A stretch of 10,598 bases of DNA from Euperipatoides rowelli (Eukaryota; Onychophora; Udeonychophora; Euonychophora; Peripatopsidae): assembly GCA_003024985.2 (NCBI GenBank), contig PXIH01S0004403.1. The stretch is one strand, 5' to 3'. Positions 1 to 7,955 of this stretch are shown one piece after another; the first letter of the stretch is position 1, and the number at the start of each line of letters is the position of its first letter. A model generated the notes under the pieces. The model worked only from the letters and a program-made list of their open reading frames with translations. It searched no databases and was not told where the DNA came from. The translations under genes and the position numbers were made by a program.

Positions 1-76
1 GGCTCAGAAGATGAAACCATATAAAGGGGGCCTGAGTTAAAAAGTTTGAGCACCTCTGGCCTAAGGGAGGTGATAA

Positions 77-426
77 GTGGCCTAAAGGAAGGATCATCTA
101 CCAGAAGGAATTGAGCTAGACACCTCTAATTTGGTATATATAATCTTAAATACATTCCAACAAAAGTAATAGAGCCATAATTCAATAATTTTGAACAGAT
201 AACCTAGAAATTACATCCAAATATCACATTCAAAATTTTCCTCAAAGTTATCGCTTTTTCTGATATATAATAATAAAATTTCTCCAATTTAAAGTAGCTA
301 TCAAAAATCAGGCTCTATTACCTTTGTTAGAATATATTCAAGAAGATTCATAACAAGTTTTAAGTCTCTAGCTCTACTCGTTCTGGTAGATGATCTATCC
401 CTAAGAATGGTTTTCATATGAAAAAG
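77..426. mobile_element. Fold-back (long-TIR) MITE-like element, copy A
   Basis: The left arm at 91-176 (starting GGATCATCTACCAGAA, ending AATAGAGCC) is repeated in reverse complement at 311-400 (starting GGCTCTATTA, ending GGTAGATGATC). This gives terminal inverted repeats of roughly 85-90 bp around a 130-bp AT-rich centre. The arms are diverged but align along their length. No open frame is present, so the element would be non-autonomous. The boundary is uncertain: similarity to copy B runs from about 77 to 426, beyond the arms, and includes a 14-bp palindrome TTTTCATATGAAAA at 411-424. No clear target-site duplication was found, so the superfamily is not assigned. Confidence 0.8.
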
Positions 427-468
427 TTCCAAGAAAAATTCAATTAAAGTTTTACTATTTACTAAAAA

Positions 469-510
469 GGCTAGAGACTTCTAATTTGGCAGAAAAGTTA
501 TTCTTGATAA
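469..510. repeat. Fragment of the fold-back element arm between copies A and B
   Basis: GCTAGAGACTTCTAATTTGG (470-489) matches the copy B left arm (from about 614) with one mismatch in 20, and the similarity weakens rapidly after that. The rest of 427-586 shows no gene; GTTACCATGGAAAC at 551-564 is a short palindrome-centred stretch. The fragment suggests a third, mostly lost copy or the relic of a larger tandem arrangement. Confidence 0.5.
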
Positions 511-586
511 TATAAGAAGAAATATAGAAAATAATTCCCAAATGCATTTTGTTACCATGGAAACACCACCATATTGGAAAATTAAT

Positions 587-943
587 GTCACCTAAGGAAC
601 GGAACATCTACCAGAAGAAATTGAGCTAGACACTTCTAATTTGGTATATATAATCTTGAATATATTCCAACAAAAGTAATAGAGCCATAATTCAAGATTT
701 TTGAACCGGCAACCTATAAACTGCATCCAAATATCACATTCTAAATTTTCCTTAAAATTATCGCTTCTTCCAATATATAATGAAATTTTCAAAATTGAAA
801 GTACAGTAGATATCAAAAAATAGGATCTATTACTTTTGTTAGAATATATTCAAGAAGATTCATACCAAGTTTNAAATCTCTAGTTCTATTCTTTATGGTA
901 GATGATGATGATCCCACCCTAAGAATGACTTTCATTTGAAAAT
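587..943. mobile_element. Fold-back (long-TIR) MITE-like element, copy B
   Basis: A second copy of the element at 77-426, in the same orientation and aligning almost end to end with scattered substitutions and small indels. Its arms lie at 601-686 and 823-916, and the right arm carries a short GAT triplication at 900-911. An undetermined base (N) is at 873 in the right arm. The 74-codon - strand open frame across it (592-816) resembles no protein and is a chance frame. Two direct copies 510 bp apart could be separate insertions or a segmental duplication. Confidence 0.8.
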
Positions 944-1176
944 CCTAATCTTTACCTTTTTGGCTTGTGATTTCTTAATTTAGTTATATCATTGACTAGT
1001 TGTGAGTAAGCAAAATGTTATTGCCTTAGTTAGGGACAGTGTGAGAGTTAGGCTTTTCTGTTCTGTATTTTATTAACAGAAAGGAAATGAGATACACAAA
1101 ACCATAAGTTGGCTACTAATTAATACTATTTAATATAACTAAAGGAACAAGGTGTAAAGCTGATGCTATTGTCAGC
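944..1176. other. AT-rich spacer without a recognisable gene
   Basis: Lies between fold-back copy B and the left LTR. The only structure seen is a short stem of TTCTGTT and AACAGAA near 1055-1080. No coding similarity was found in any frame. It is the outer flank of the gypsy element, but no target-site duplication could be matched to the flank beyond 5102. Confidence 0.6.
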
Positions 1177-1300
1177 CCAAACAAAATACATATATTTACA
1201 AGAAGAACGTCCGCACTGGATGTTCTATAGTTTATTCAGCATCATGCTGCATGCTGTTGTGTTTGTCTGTATATATATTAGTATAATATAATATACTACA
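1177..1300 (-). repeat. 3' LTR of the gypsy element
   Basis: Shares with 4982-5102 the blocks CCAAACAAAATACATATA, TTTACAAGAA, CAGCATCATGCTGCATGCTG and TTAGTATAAT in the same order and orientation, with substitutions and small indels elsewhere. On the - strand it starts TGTAGTATATTAT, in line with the usual TG start. The other end is less sure: shared sequence stops at 1177, with a possible CA-ended variant a few bases further out. No coding content. Confidence 0.85.
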
Positions 1301-1310
1301 ACTACTGTAC

Positions 1311-1320
1311 CTCCCTCTTA
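1311..1320 (-). promoter_or_regulatory. Polypurine tract for plus-strand priming
   Basis: On the - strand this reads TAAGAGGGAG(G), a pure purine run after the first T. It lies about 10 nt before the 3' LTR start, where an LTR retrotransposon primes plus-strand DNA. A GC-bearing purine run is unusual in such AT-rich surroundings, which supports the call. The 10-nt gap is larger than usual and may mean the LTR starts slightly further in. Confidence 0.7.
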
Positions 1321-1710
1321 GCTTGGAGCATAACAGTAGATTGGTTTTCTTGAGCGACTGGGGTATCTTAGTGGTTGTGTGCCTTCGGCCGGTTCCATTA
1401 CTTTTGTGGGAGTCTCTGGTGTTTGCTGGCAGGGTGGTTGGTAATCCAGAATGAATTGATTGTCCATAGTTTTGTAATCCGGTTTGGTTACTTGGGTGTT
1501 CTTATGAGTGTTTTCACTTGGCATTAGTAGTGATGGTCTGATTTGGTTATAATGCCTCTTTGTCTCCATTCCACCCTTAAATGAGATAATAAAGGTTACC
1601 GGAGTTAGTATTTTTTTAATGACTCCCTCTGTCCATCTGTATGGGTCATTTTTTCCAAAGTTTTTAGTTAGTACATTCTGTTGTACTTTGAATTTGTTTT
1701 TAAATGCCAT
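1321..1710 (-). pseudogene. Gypsy integrase, C-terminal GPY/F-like domain and tail
   Basis: An open frame of 130 codons continuing the integrase after a frameshift. Residues 29-40 (GVIKKILTPVTF) match the GPY/F module of Ty3/gypsy integrases, with Thr in place of the Gly. The basic tail motif RYPSRSRKP is at 115-123, a common ending in this group. No chromodomain is visible. The stop lies next to the polypurine tract, so this is the natural end of pol. The overlap with the core in a different frame over 1668-1710 shows a single indel rather than two genes. Confidence 0.85.
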
Positions 1711-2177
1711 TTGGGCAAGTTTGGGAGTGGGTTTACTTTTTGTAGTCTATTTCTCATTTTTCTAACAAGTAATATTTCTGCTGGTGACAATTGTATGGTG
1801 ACATGGGGAGTATTTCTATTTGTAAATAAAAATTCATTGATTTGTATTTGGTTATTTTCATTTAAATATTCAGGATTTTTTAGAAAGCTTTTAGTAATGT
1901 CCACGAAATGTTCTGCCTGTCTGTTCAAAGCAGGGTGAAGGGGTGGTGATTTAGATTGATGTATGCCTCTATTTTTGCAGAAGGTTTCAAATGCAGAGGA
2001 AGTAAAAGGTGTTCCATTGTCTGAAACAATGTGTTCAGGATATTCAAATCTAATGAAATATTCTTCCAACATGTGCATTACTGTTTCTGTGATGGCTTTG
2101 TTCAATATTTTAACTTCTGGCCAATTAGAATAACTATCAACAGTCACTAAGAACATTTTATTTGCAAATGGTCCCAT
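1668..2177 (-). pseudogene. Gypsy integrase, DDE catalytic core (open but isolated)
   Basis: An open frame of 169 codons with the retroviral-type integrase fold. It has TVDSYSNWPEV (first catalytic Asp, residue 14), IVSDNGTPF (second Asp, residue 53) and NRQAEHF (Glu, residue 89). The D-E spacing is 35 residues, the DD35E pattern of LTR-element integrases. The core cuts and joins element ends to target DNA. It is the best-preserved part of the element. The frame begins only at an internal Met, is cut off from the zinc finger by a shift, and loses frame at about 1700-1715, where the C-terminal domain continues in another frame. It is therefore called a pseudogene segment despite the complete catalytic triad. 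Confidence 0.9.
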
Positions 2178-2259
2178 AAAGTCCGTTTGTAATCTGAGTC
2201 AAGGACTGGATGGTCTTATGCAATTGTGTAGCCTACTACTGTTTTGGGTGGATTTCGTT

Positions 2260-2480
2260 GATTCAATTGACAGGTGTGACAAGTACCGTACATGTAATGT
2301 TTTCATTGTCAGCATCTAATCCATGGCCACCAGCATACAGATCTAGATAAAAGTTTCATTTTGACGATTCCTGTGTGTCCACGGTGTAGTTTTTTAAGGG
2401 CATTGGCTCGTAGTGTTTTGTGAATGATTACCCGTAAGCCCCATAATAAACATCCTGAATTGCTAGTTGCTCTTTTTTCA
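2260..2480 (-). pseudogene. Gypsy integrase, N-terminal zinc-binding (HHCC) domain
   Basis: On the - strand, CLLWGLRV (about 2430-2455) is followed by LHRGHTGIVKMK (about 2345-2380), with the two His of the HHCC finger, and then a WWPWI block (about 2315-2330). The Cys pair lies in another frame as CHTC at 2270-2281. All four zinc ligands are therefore present but separated by a stop and a frameshift near 2300. In gypsy integrases this finger helps multimerise the enzyme and bind the LTR ends. It directly precedes the catalytic core. Confidence 0.8.
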
Positions 2481-2689
2481 GGTTGAAATTTCCTACTTTT
2501 ATGCCTTTTTTTTTTTTTTGTTATTTTTTTCTTTAAGCCAACCAAATTTTAAATCTGCAATGACTTTAGTCAACACTGGGTCTTTTTCAGTTTCTATAGC
2601 AATATATTTTGTATAAGGGAACTCCTGTTTATGTTGTAAGGTAAAGATGTTTTCAAAGTTTTCTTCTTTTGATGCTTTATCACAAATAC

Positions 2690-2905
2690 TGTAGGTAGTC
2701 TGGACAGTGCATCTGCATTTGCATTTTCTTTTTGAAGGTTTATATTTAATGTTATAATTATATCCGGCTAGGATCAATGCCCAACGTTGTATCCTTTCTG
2801 CTGCTAGAGTGGGAGTTTCTTTCTCGGAGTTAAAAATGTGAGTTAAAGGTCCGTGTACAGGGTGAACTTATGGCAATAGATATACACTTAGTCCCCAGTT
2901 TAAAG
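2690..2905 (-). pseudogene. Gypsy RNase H, C-terminal half and tether
   Basis: On the - strand this carries IFNSEKE (about 2822-2845), an ERIQRWAL helix (about 2780-2810) and AGYNYNIKYKPSKR (about 2725-2770), the typical end of a gypsy RNase H. The next motif continues in another frame after a one-base shift near 2720. A less conserved linker to the integrase zinc finger follows, read to about 2525. It ends in a long T run (2508-2519) that could have arisen by slippage. The upstream edge is broken by the insertion at 2920-3690. Confidence 0.8.
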
Positions 2906-2919
2906 TAGTTCAAATAGCG

Positions 2920-3690
2920 TTTGTCCACTTTTGCGTTGATAATTAATTGTTACCAAGCTTCATTTAACACTTGTGTGTCTGCATTAACGTTCTTTGCCTT
3001 ATATACAGTACATTTATGCTTGTTTTTTTTCTTGATTGGTAGATAAATTGTTTTCCTACTAACTATTTGTACAATATTTTATTTTATTGTAAAAAAGATT
3101 AGCTTATACTAAATAATGAATTGAATTCAAACAAAATAATAATAATTACAGTGCCTGTTAAGAATTTTTTTTTTAAAAGATTTTCCTTCTTTTGTTATAC
3201 TGTAATGAACTGCAGGGAGAAATGTTTTGAAAGAGGAGATAAAAGTTGATTGGAGTAATTTGCTCCTGCAGTAATTATTGACGTTCTATAAAGTTTGGAA
3301 ATTTTCTTCCTTTTACTAGTGAATGAAAAAGAAAAAAAAAAATCAACGAATAACCTAGGCTAATTAATGTTTGTAAAGGTGTATTAAATACAAATACAAA
3401 ACTTACACCCCTTTAATAAAACTAAACTGAATAATTTTGAATACAATAAATAATTAGTCATTTTACCATTTTTTTCTCTCACAATATTCTAAGAATCATA
3501 AGATTAAAAAAAATCCAACTCATTTGATGCAAATATTTACTGTATATAATAATATCATTTTTTTTAAATGTTTACAGTAGGCCTAGTGTATTTGTTTTAT
3601 TAACTATGTGACATTTTTTAATTTGAGCTATTCTGGAACCAATTAATGCTTATTAGCTTGTTTCTAATGGGATTTAAGGTTTCAAATAGC
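2920..3690. other. AT-rich insertion splitting the RNase H domain
   Basis: Roughly 770 bp with no similarity to pol in any frame, lying exactly where the middle of RNase H is missing. Its edges are marked by an 11-bp exact direct repeat, TTCAAATAGCG, at 2909-2919 and 3681-3691; the similarity extends a further eight to ten bases outward as TTTAARGT. This looks like a target-site duplication of a later insertion, but about 40-90 bases of RNase H between 3691 and 3780 are also unrecognised. No terminal inverted repeat, open frame or tail could be identified. It contains TAGGCCTA (3578-3585) and several TACAGTA/TACTGTA words. Confidence 0.5.
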
Positions 3691-3730
3691 GATGTTTCAA
3701 TAAGCACTTGACTTTTGGAACCAATTTAAA

Positions 3731-3920
3731 ATGTTATTTGGAGACCAGGTGTACTTATGAAACTGAATGCTTCCTTATTAAAGTTGTGAATAGTTCTTTT
3801 CAGCAGGAATTAAGTATCTTGACGCAAACATTATGTGATTTTCCGATCTGTCCTCAAATCAATGAGAAAGGCCTGCACCCTATTCCATAGGGTGAGGCAT
3901 TTGTGGCCAGTATCCGTTCT
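3731..3920 (-). pseudogene. Gypsy RNase H, N-terminal half
   Basis: On the - strand, ASPYGIG (about 3878-3898) is the start of the gypsy-type RNase H domain, followed in shifted frames by a FASR block and an EKNYSQ block (about 3790-3830). The residue before ASPYGIG is Asn (codon at 3899-3901), where RNases H of this family carry the first catalytic Asp. Similarity ends near 3735-3780, and the rest of the domain resumes about 800 bases further on. Confidence 0.75.
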
Positions 3921-3999
3921 TTATTTGGATCAACATCTGTTAAAACTTTTTTGAGGTTAGTTCCTTTTTTACCGGTTCAAATTGTTTAGAACAGTTAGT

Positions 4000-4980
4000 G
4001 TCCCAGTTCCAGTCATTATTTTTGCCAAGCAAATTGTAAACGTGTGATAGTTTGCTGGCTAAGTTCGGTATAAATTTTCTATAGTGTCCGATTAGGCCTA
4101 AGAATGATCATAGTTGTTCTTTATTTTCTGGGTTGGATGCAGACATGATTGCTTTTATTTTTGATTTGTTGGGTGTATTTCCATTTTCATCAATTACATG
4201 TCTTAGATACTCTACATTTTTTTTGAAGAATTCATATTTTTCATAATTAAGACAAATGCCACTATCTTCCAAGATTTAAAATACTGAGTTTAAATTCTTA
4301 AGATGTGAATCAAAGTCTTGGCTTGTGATTAATAAGTCCACGTAGCATATGACATATACATTGCTTATTCTTTTTTAAAATGGTATCCATTATGCTTTGG
4401 AAGAGTGCTGGTGCAGGTTAAATACCAAATGGTAGATAGCTTACACTAAATAGAGCTAAATGTGTATTTATTGTAATTATGCTGATTTACTTTCAGCTGA
4501 TAGGCTTGTGAGAAGATTTTTCTTCCTGCAAGTTTTGAGAGCATTTACTCAATGATGGGTAAAGGATATTGGTCCACAATTACGCATTTATTTAAGCCAA
4601 CTTTGTAATCTCCGAAGATGCGCACTGCACAGGGATCCATTTTTTTTTAAATATAGGTACAATGGGGGCTGCCCATTTGGAAAATTTAATTGGTGATAAC
4701 ACATAAGATTCCTTGATCCTGCAATTTTTCAAGTTCATTTTCTATAGCAGGAATTAGTGCATAGGGGACTGGTCGAAGCTTACAAAATTTAGGTTTTGAA
4801 CCCTTTTTTAGAAAAAGCTTTGCTTCTACATTTTTAATTACCGGTATCCTAAGTCCTTATAAAATAATTGCTTAAATTTATTTAATATATTTTTTAGTTT
4901 ATCTTCTTTGCAATTAGCCTAATTAATTGTTTTTCTTTTGCTAAATTGATAGAAAAACCAAGTACACTAAACCTTGATTT
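4000..4980 (-). pseudogene. Gypsy reverse transcriptase, degenerate
   Basis: Reverse transcriptase relic spread over several frames. Recognisable pieces, 5' to 3' on the - strand, are the entry segment RPVPYAL with an ENELEKLQ helix (about 4720-4775), a QYPLP block (about 4565-4590), the AYQ block (about 4500), the catalytic YVD motif (4336-4344) and the thumb/connection segment with GLIGHYRKF (about 4075-4105). Two breaks hit the active site. The segment that should carry the first catalytic Asp, just before AYQ, appears deleted, and the YxDD box reads YVDL, so its second Asp is missing. Many stops and frameshifts occur, for example beside the thumb segment. The first 200 bases after the LTR (4780-4980) read as weakly protein-like linker. 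Function is lost. Confidence 0.85.
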
Positions 4981-4981
4981 T

Positions 4982-5102
4982 CCAAACAAAATACATATAT
5001 TTACAAGAACTTCTGAACTAGCGTTCTAAACTCTAAAGTGTATACAGCATCATGCTGCATGCTGTGGTGTTTGTAAATATTAGTATAATCTAATATACAA
5101 CA
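4982..5102 (-). repeat. 5' LTR of the gypsy element
   Basis: Partner of the LTR at 1177-1300. On the - strand it starts TGTTGTATATTAG. The - strand sequence at the inner edge is TGGAAAATCAAGG, and a TGG start is typical of a primer-binding site pairing with the CCA end of a tRNA. The tRNA was not identified and the TGG overlaps the repeat edge, so the primer site is tentative. The two LTRs differ at many positions, which suggests an old insertion or gene conversion. Confidence 0.85.
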
Positions 5103-5820
5103 GGTTGAATCAAATATTTTTAAGAGTGCCAATTTTTTTCTAACATTATTGGTCACACTGTATATACTGTAAGTTATATAGTTGACATTGTGTAATTTGT
5201 GTGTATGTATATAGACCTACAGTACTGTATACATTTATTAAATTTAAGTAGGCATGTCCCTTTTAGTTTTCTTCATCCATGTTCAATAAAGTAAAATGAG
5301 TGAGACTTCAAAATGGATATTATACTAAGTAGCCTAATATAAATTTTCCAGTTAAAATGATTATTATTCAAGAAATCATAAAGGATAAACATATTTTAAC
5401 CAGTACGGTTGGGATTCAAAACTATTTGTTCATCATTAGCTTGAAAAACTTTTTTTTTTTTAAGCAGATGAAACAGTTGAGAATCAATGGATGGAGTGAG
5501 TTGAAATGATTGACCAACTTGATAAGAGTCTGACTCATGAATATCATTACACCTATCATTAATATTAGGCAATATTGTAGTAATAATGGAATACCGGTAC
5601 TAATAATTATACTTATATTGAGTATTAAATAGATACAATAATCTTATAGGCTACTGTAATTAGATTTATTTATTTTAAGTTCTTGTGATCAAAGAGATCA
5701 TAAAATTACACTGTTACATTTATAAAAAAAAAGTCAACATTTATAATGAAAAAGAAAATGACACTAACCAATTTTATTCACAAGATTGACTTTTTAACAG
5801 CGTGAAATAACTTTAAAATA
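5103..5820. other. Non-coding AT-rich stretch, no gene seen
   Basis: Outer flank of the gypsy 5' LTR. No protein similarity in six frames. Contains the 12-bp palindrome TACAGTACTGTA at 5218-5229, TACCGGTA at 5592-5599, and an inverted pair AAAAAGTCAA / TTGACTTTTT at 5728-5737 and 5786-5795. Nothing indicates an RNA gene. Confidence 0.6.
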
Positions 5821-5825
5821 AATAG

Positions 5826-6040
5826 ATTGGCAGCCATTTCACGTTTACTATTTTTAAATGCCTAAGGCTAGTTTTTAAATGCCTGTGACATTTTATCAAA
5901 GAATTCTGGGAATGACGGGGCATTTTTACAAAGGATTATGGGATGCTATCTTGGCATGATTGGCCTAATGATAACATTTGACGACATCATTTTTCTTCTT
6001 TATTTACAAAGTTGCTTTAGAAAATATGGTTCTATTGGCT
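5826..6040. promoter_or_regulatory. Possible promoter-like motif cluster
   Basis: Three ATTGGC words (inverse CCAAT boxes, NF-Y-like) lie at 5826-5831, 5959-5964 and 6034-6039. ATTCTGGGAAT (5903-5913) resembles the core of the ZNF143/Staf site, and a related ATTATGGGATG follows at 5935-5945. TGACGACATCA at 5979-5989 is an imperfect CRE-like site. A 13-bp direct repeat TTTTTAAATGCCT is at 5851-5863 and 5872-5884. The stretch is less AT-rich than its surroundings. No first exon of Pol beta or another gene was recognised downstream, so the function is only a hypothesis and the motifs could be part of an unknown repeat. Confidence 0.25.
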
Positions 6041-6364
6041 AAAAAATGCCGACAAAGAATTTTTTTGTTAAGTATTCTCAATAGAGGACGCTTTAATTTA
6101 TTAAATTAAAAAAAAATGTGAAGCTCTAGTTCTTATACCGTAGCCGAGAAATTTATAAAATATTTTGGGGTAATTATTAGTTAGCCTATTTTGAAGTTAT
6201 TTTCATAAAATACTCCATTTTGAGTAAAATAACATGTTTTTTTTAAGCAGGATTGATTTTATTATGAAACTAATATATTAAACAACATAAAAATGTAAAA
6301 AAAACAACAACTAATTTTTGACCCATTTTCAGCACTGCTTCTCCCCTTAATGAGACTACTAGGC
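6041..6364. other. Non-coding AT-rich stretch, no gene seen
   Basis: No coding similarity in either direction. Homopolymer A and T runs dominate. The upstream part of the second integrase relic might begin here, but nothing before 6365 can be matched to it. An ATG at 6026 opens a short frame of 27 codons with no recognisable motif. Confidence 0.5.
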
Positions 6365-6985
6365 TACTAAAAAATGTATTTAGTTACCGTAGTCACCTTT
6401 TCCAAATGGCCTGAGGTACAGATTCTAAATAGAGCTGACACTGAAACAGTTTTATACACACTTGAAGAATATTTCACACAATTAACCTAAGCACATTATA
6501 TCAGACAATGGAACTCAGTTCACTTCTGGAGCATTTTAAAAATATTGTGCAAGTAGGAGAATGCCATATAAAAAGCGCACCTAACTACCCATCCTCAAAA
6601 GGCAGAATGATTTGTGGATAGCATTAAAAACCTTTTACCAAAAACAAACCCTATTCAAAAATTTACACTCCAACCGTTGATAAATGAGTTAGTAGTTTCA
6701 TACAAACTACTCCACATCAATGTTAAAGTTAACACTAGCAGAAATGCTATTAGGCAGAAACCTCCATATTAAGATTGCAGTGGATAAATCCATTACCTAT
6801 ATTTACAACATATGGTATTTAAAAACAAATTTAAAATAGGACAAATGGTATTATTAAATCTTTTTTTATATTCAGAAAAGTGCAGGTAAATGGATTTTAG
6901 GAATGATCAAGAAAATTTTAGGTCCAGTAATATTTGAAGTACAATTTGAAGACTAGAAAATCGGAAAATGTCACATGGATCAGTT
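6365..6985 (+). pseudogene. Second gypsy integrase relic, same family, + strand
   Basis: Resembles the integrase at 1321-2177 on the opposite strand. Recognisable blocks are FSKWPEVQILNRA (about 6398-6436), SDNGTQFTSGAF (6501-6536), KAE followed by a stop then FVDSIKN (6599-6630), and the C-terminal MVFKNKFK (about 6810-6840) with GPVIFEVQFED (6921-6953). The first catalytic Asp position is Val (GTC at 6392-6394). The second Asp (6504-6506) and the Glu (6605-6607) remain, but their distance is not a multiple of three, showing a frameshift. No LTR like those at 1177 and 4982 was found on either side. It is older or more damaged than the - strand copy. Confidence 0.85.
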
Positions 6986-7727
6986 ATGTCATTCGTATTT
7001 CCCCTTCCACATTCCATCTTTGATATCCACATAGTCTACTCACCAAAATGTGGTCACTATTATAATAAAAAAAATTCCAAAGTTGTTTTGTTTCTAACTG
7101 TAATAGACTTTTACAAACTATTAGGTATATTAAATATAGTTTTTTCTTGACATGTGCTGAGAAACTCTCAATTAGACTACAGTAAAGATTATTTGAGATT
7201 ACCATACACTATCAACAAATAGCATAAATTTATGTACCAGTATCATACTTTTTTTTTAAAAAAAAAAGTTAAAGTAGGCTAATATAAAATTATTAGAATT
7301 CAGTTTTCATAATGCTTCTGTTAACAATTTATTCTAATTGCTAATAAATACCGGTAGTTTATAATACTGTAAGATTGTACTTTATTAGTGAAGTTGAATT
7401 TTCAAATAAATATAACAAATGAATAAAACATTCAACTTATGCAAATTACAAATATTTGCTTGAGTTTTGGTTGCAATTGAAAAAATGCTAAATTGTATAG
7501 TTTTAATTTTTGAAATATTAGGCCTACATTACTTGAGTATTTTAGAAAGGAATATTTTATTACTCTAGTAGCCTAATTCAACCTCTAGATATTCTTGATT
7601 GTTCAATTAAAGAGTTTTGGATACTTTTTGTTGACTATTTGCTGTAAATTAAAAGAATTATTATGCTGATTCTGCTACCTGGTAATTCAGAATCAACTAT
7701 GTTCTGATTTTTTTTTATGATAAAATA
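6986..7727. other. Non-coding AT-rich stretch, no gene seen
   Basis: No convincing coding sequence. Open frames on both strands at 6968-7205 and 7635-7838 lack recognisable motifs. Contains a T-run/A-run palindrome near 7249-7267, TACCGGTA at 7349-7356 and TAGGCCTA at 7519-7526. Confidence 0.6.
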
Positions 7728-7953
7728 CAGGTATACCCCACTTTTATACACAATGGGATGGGAGCATATACAGTATATGTTAAATGAAAATGTACTTAAA
7801 GTGAAGCAATGTATATTGCTATACTGACTATATGTCATTTTTATGCTAGTCCTTATTTTTTTTTTGTATGTAATTGTGAGGTATTTTACATAAAATATGG
7901 TACCATTGGAGGCATGTTCAAATTGTGAGTATCCATAAAATGGGGTATATCTG
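7728..7953. mobile_element. Tc1/mariner-pogo-type MITE with TA target duplication
   Basis: The left end CAGGTATACCCCA (7728-7740) and the right end, read in reverse complement as CAGATATACCCCA (7941-7953), form terminal inverted repeats with one mismatch in 13. TA directly flanks both ends (7726-7727 and 7954-7955). CAGNNATACC-type ends and TA duplications are typical of pogo/Tigger members of the Tc1/mariner superfamily. At 226 bp with no open frame it is non-autonomous. The internal GGGATGGGAGCATA and AAAATGTACTTAAAGTGAAGC segments resemble internal sequence of such elements. It would lie in the intron just before the Pol beta exon. Confidence 0.85.
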
Positions 7954-7955
7954 TA

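Larger units (their letters stand above)
1177..5102 (-). mobile_element. Degenerate Ty3/gypsy LTR retrotransposon
   Basis: Read on the - strand the order is 5' LTR (4982-5102), reverse transcriptase, RNase H, integrase, polypurine tract, 3' LTR (1177-1300). This RT-RH-IN order is that of Ty3/gypsy (Metaviridae), not Copia. The short LTRs and the RT/IN motifs resemble the Mag-like group of invertebrate elements, but that placement is an inference. Coding similarity begins almost directly after the 5' LTR and there is no space for gag, nucleocapsid zinc knuckle or protease, so the 5' internal part has been deleted. Pol is broken by many stops and frameshifts and by an insertion in RNase H. The element is inactive and about 3.9 kb long, below the usual 4.5-6 kb. 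Confidence 0.9.

Noticed and set aside
592-816. 74-codon - strand open frame
   Set aside because: Falls inside fold-back copy B, resembles no protein and is not preserved in copy A.
1681-1938. 85-codon + strand open frame
   Set aside because: Antisense to the integrase core and explained by it.
3708-3890. 60-codon + strand open frame
   Set aside because: It lies opposite the RNase H relic, shows no motif and is a shadow of the - strand coding.
6026-6109. ATG with 27 open codons downstream of the promoter-like cluster
   Set aside because: Does not resemble the Pol beta N-terminus or any other protein start; length is within chance.
6968-7205. Short open frames on both strands after the second integrase
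   Set aside because: No recognisable motif, and the + strand frame starts within the integrase tail in another reading frame.
7635-7838. 67-codon - strand open frame
   Set aside because: Overlaps the MITE left end and AT-rich flank; hydrophobic but without any family resemblance.
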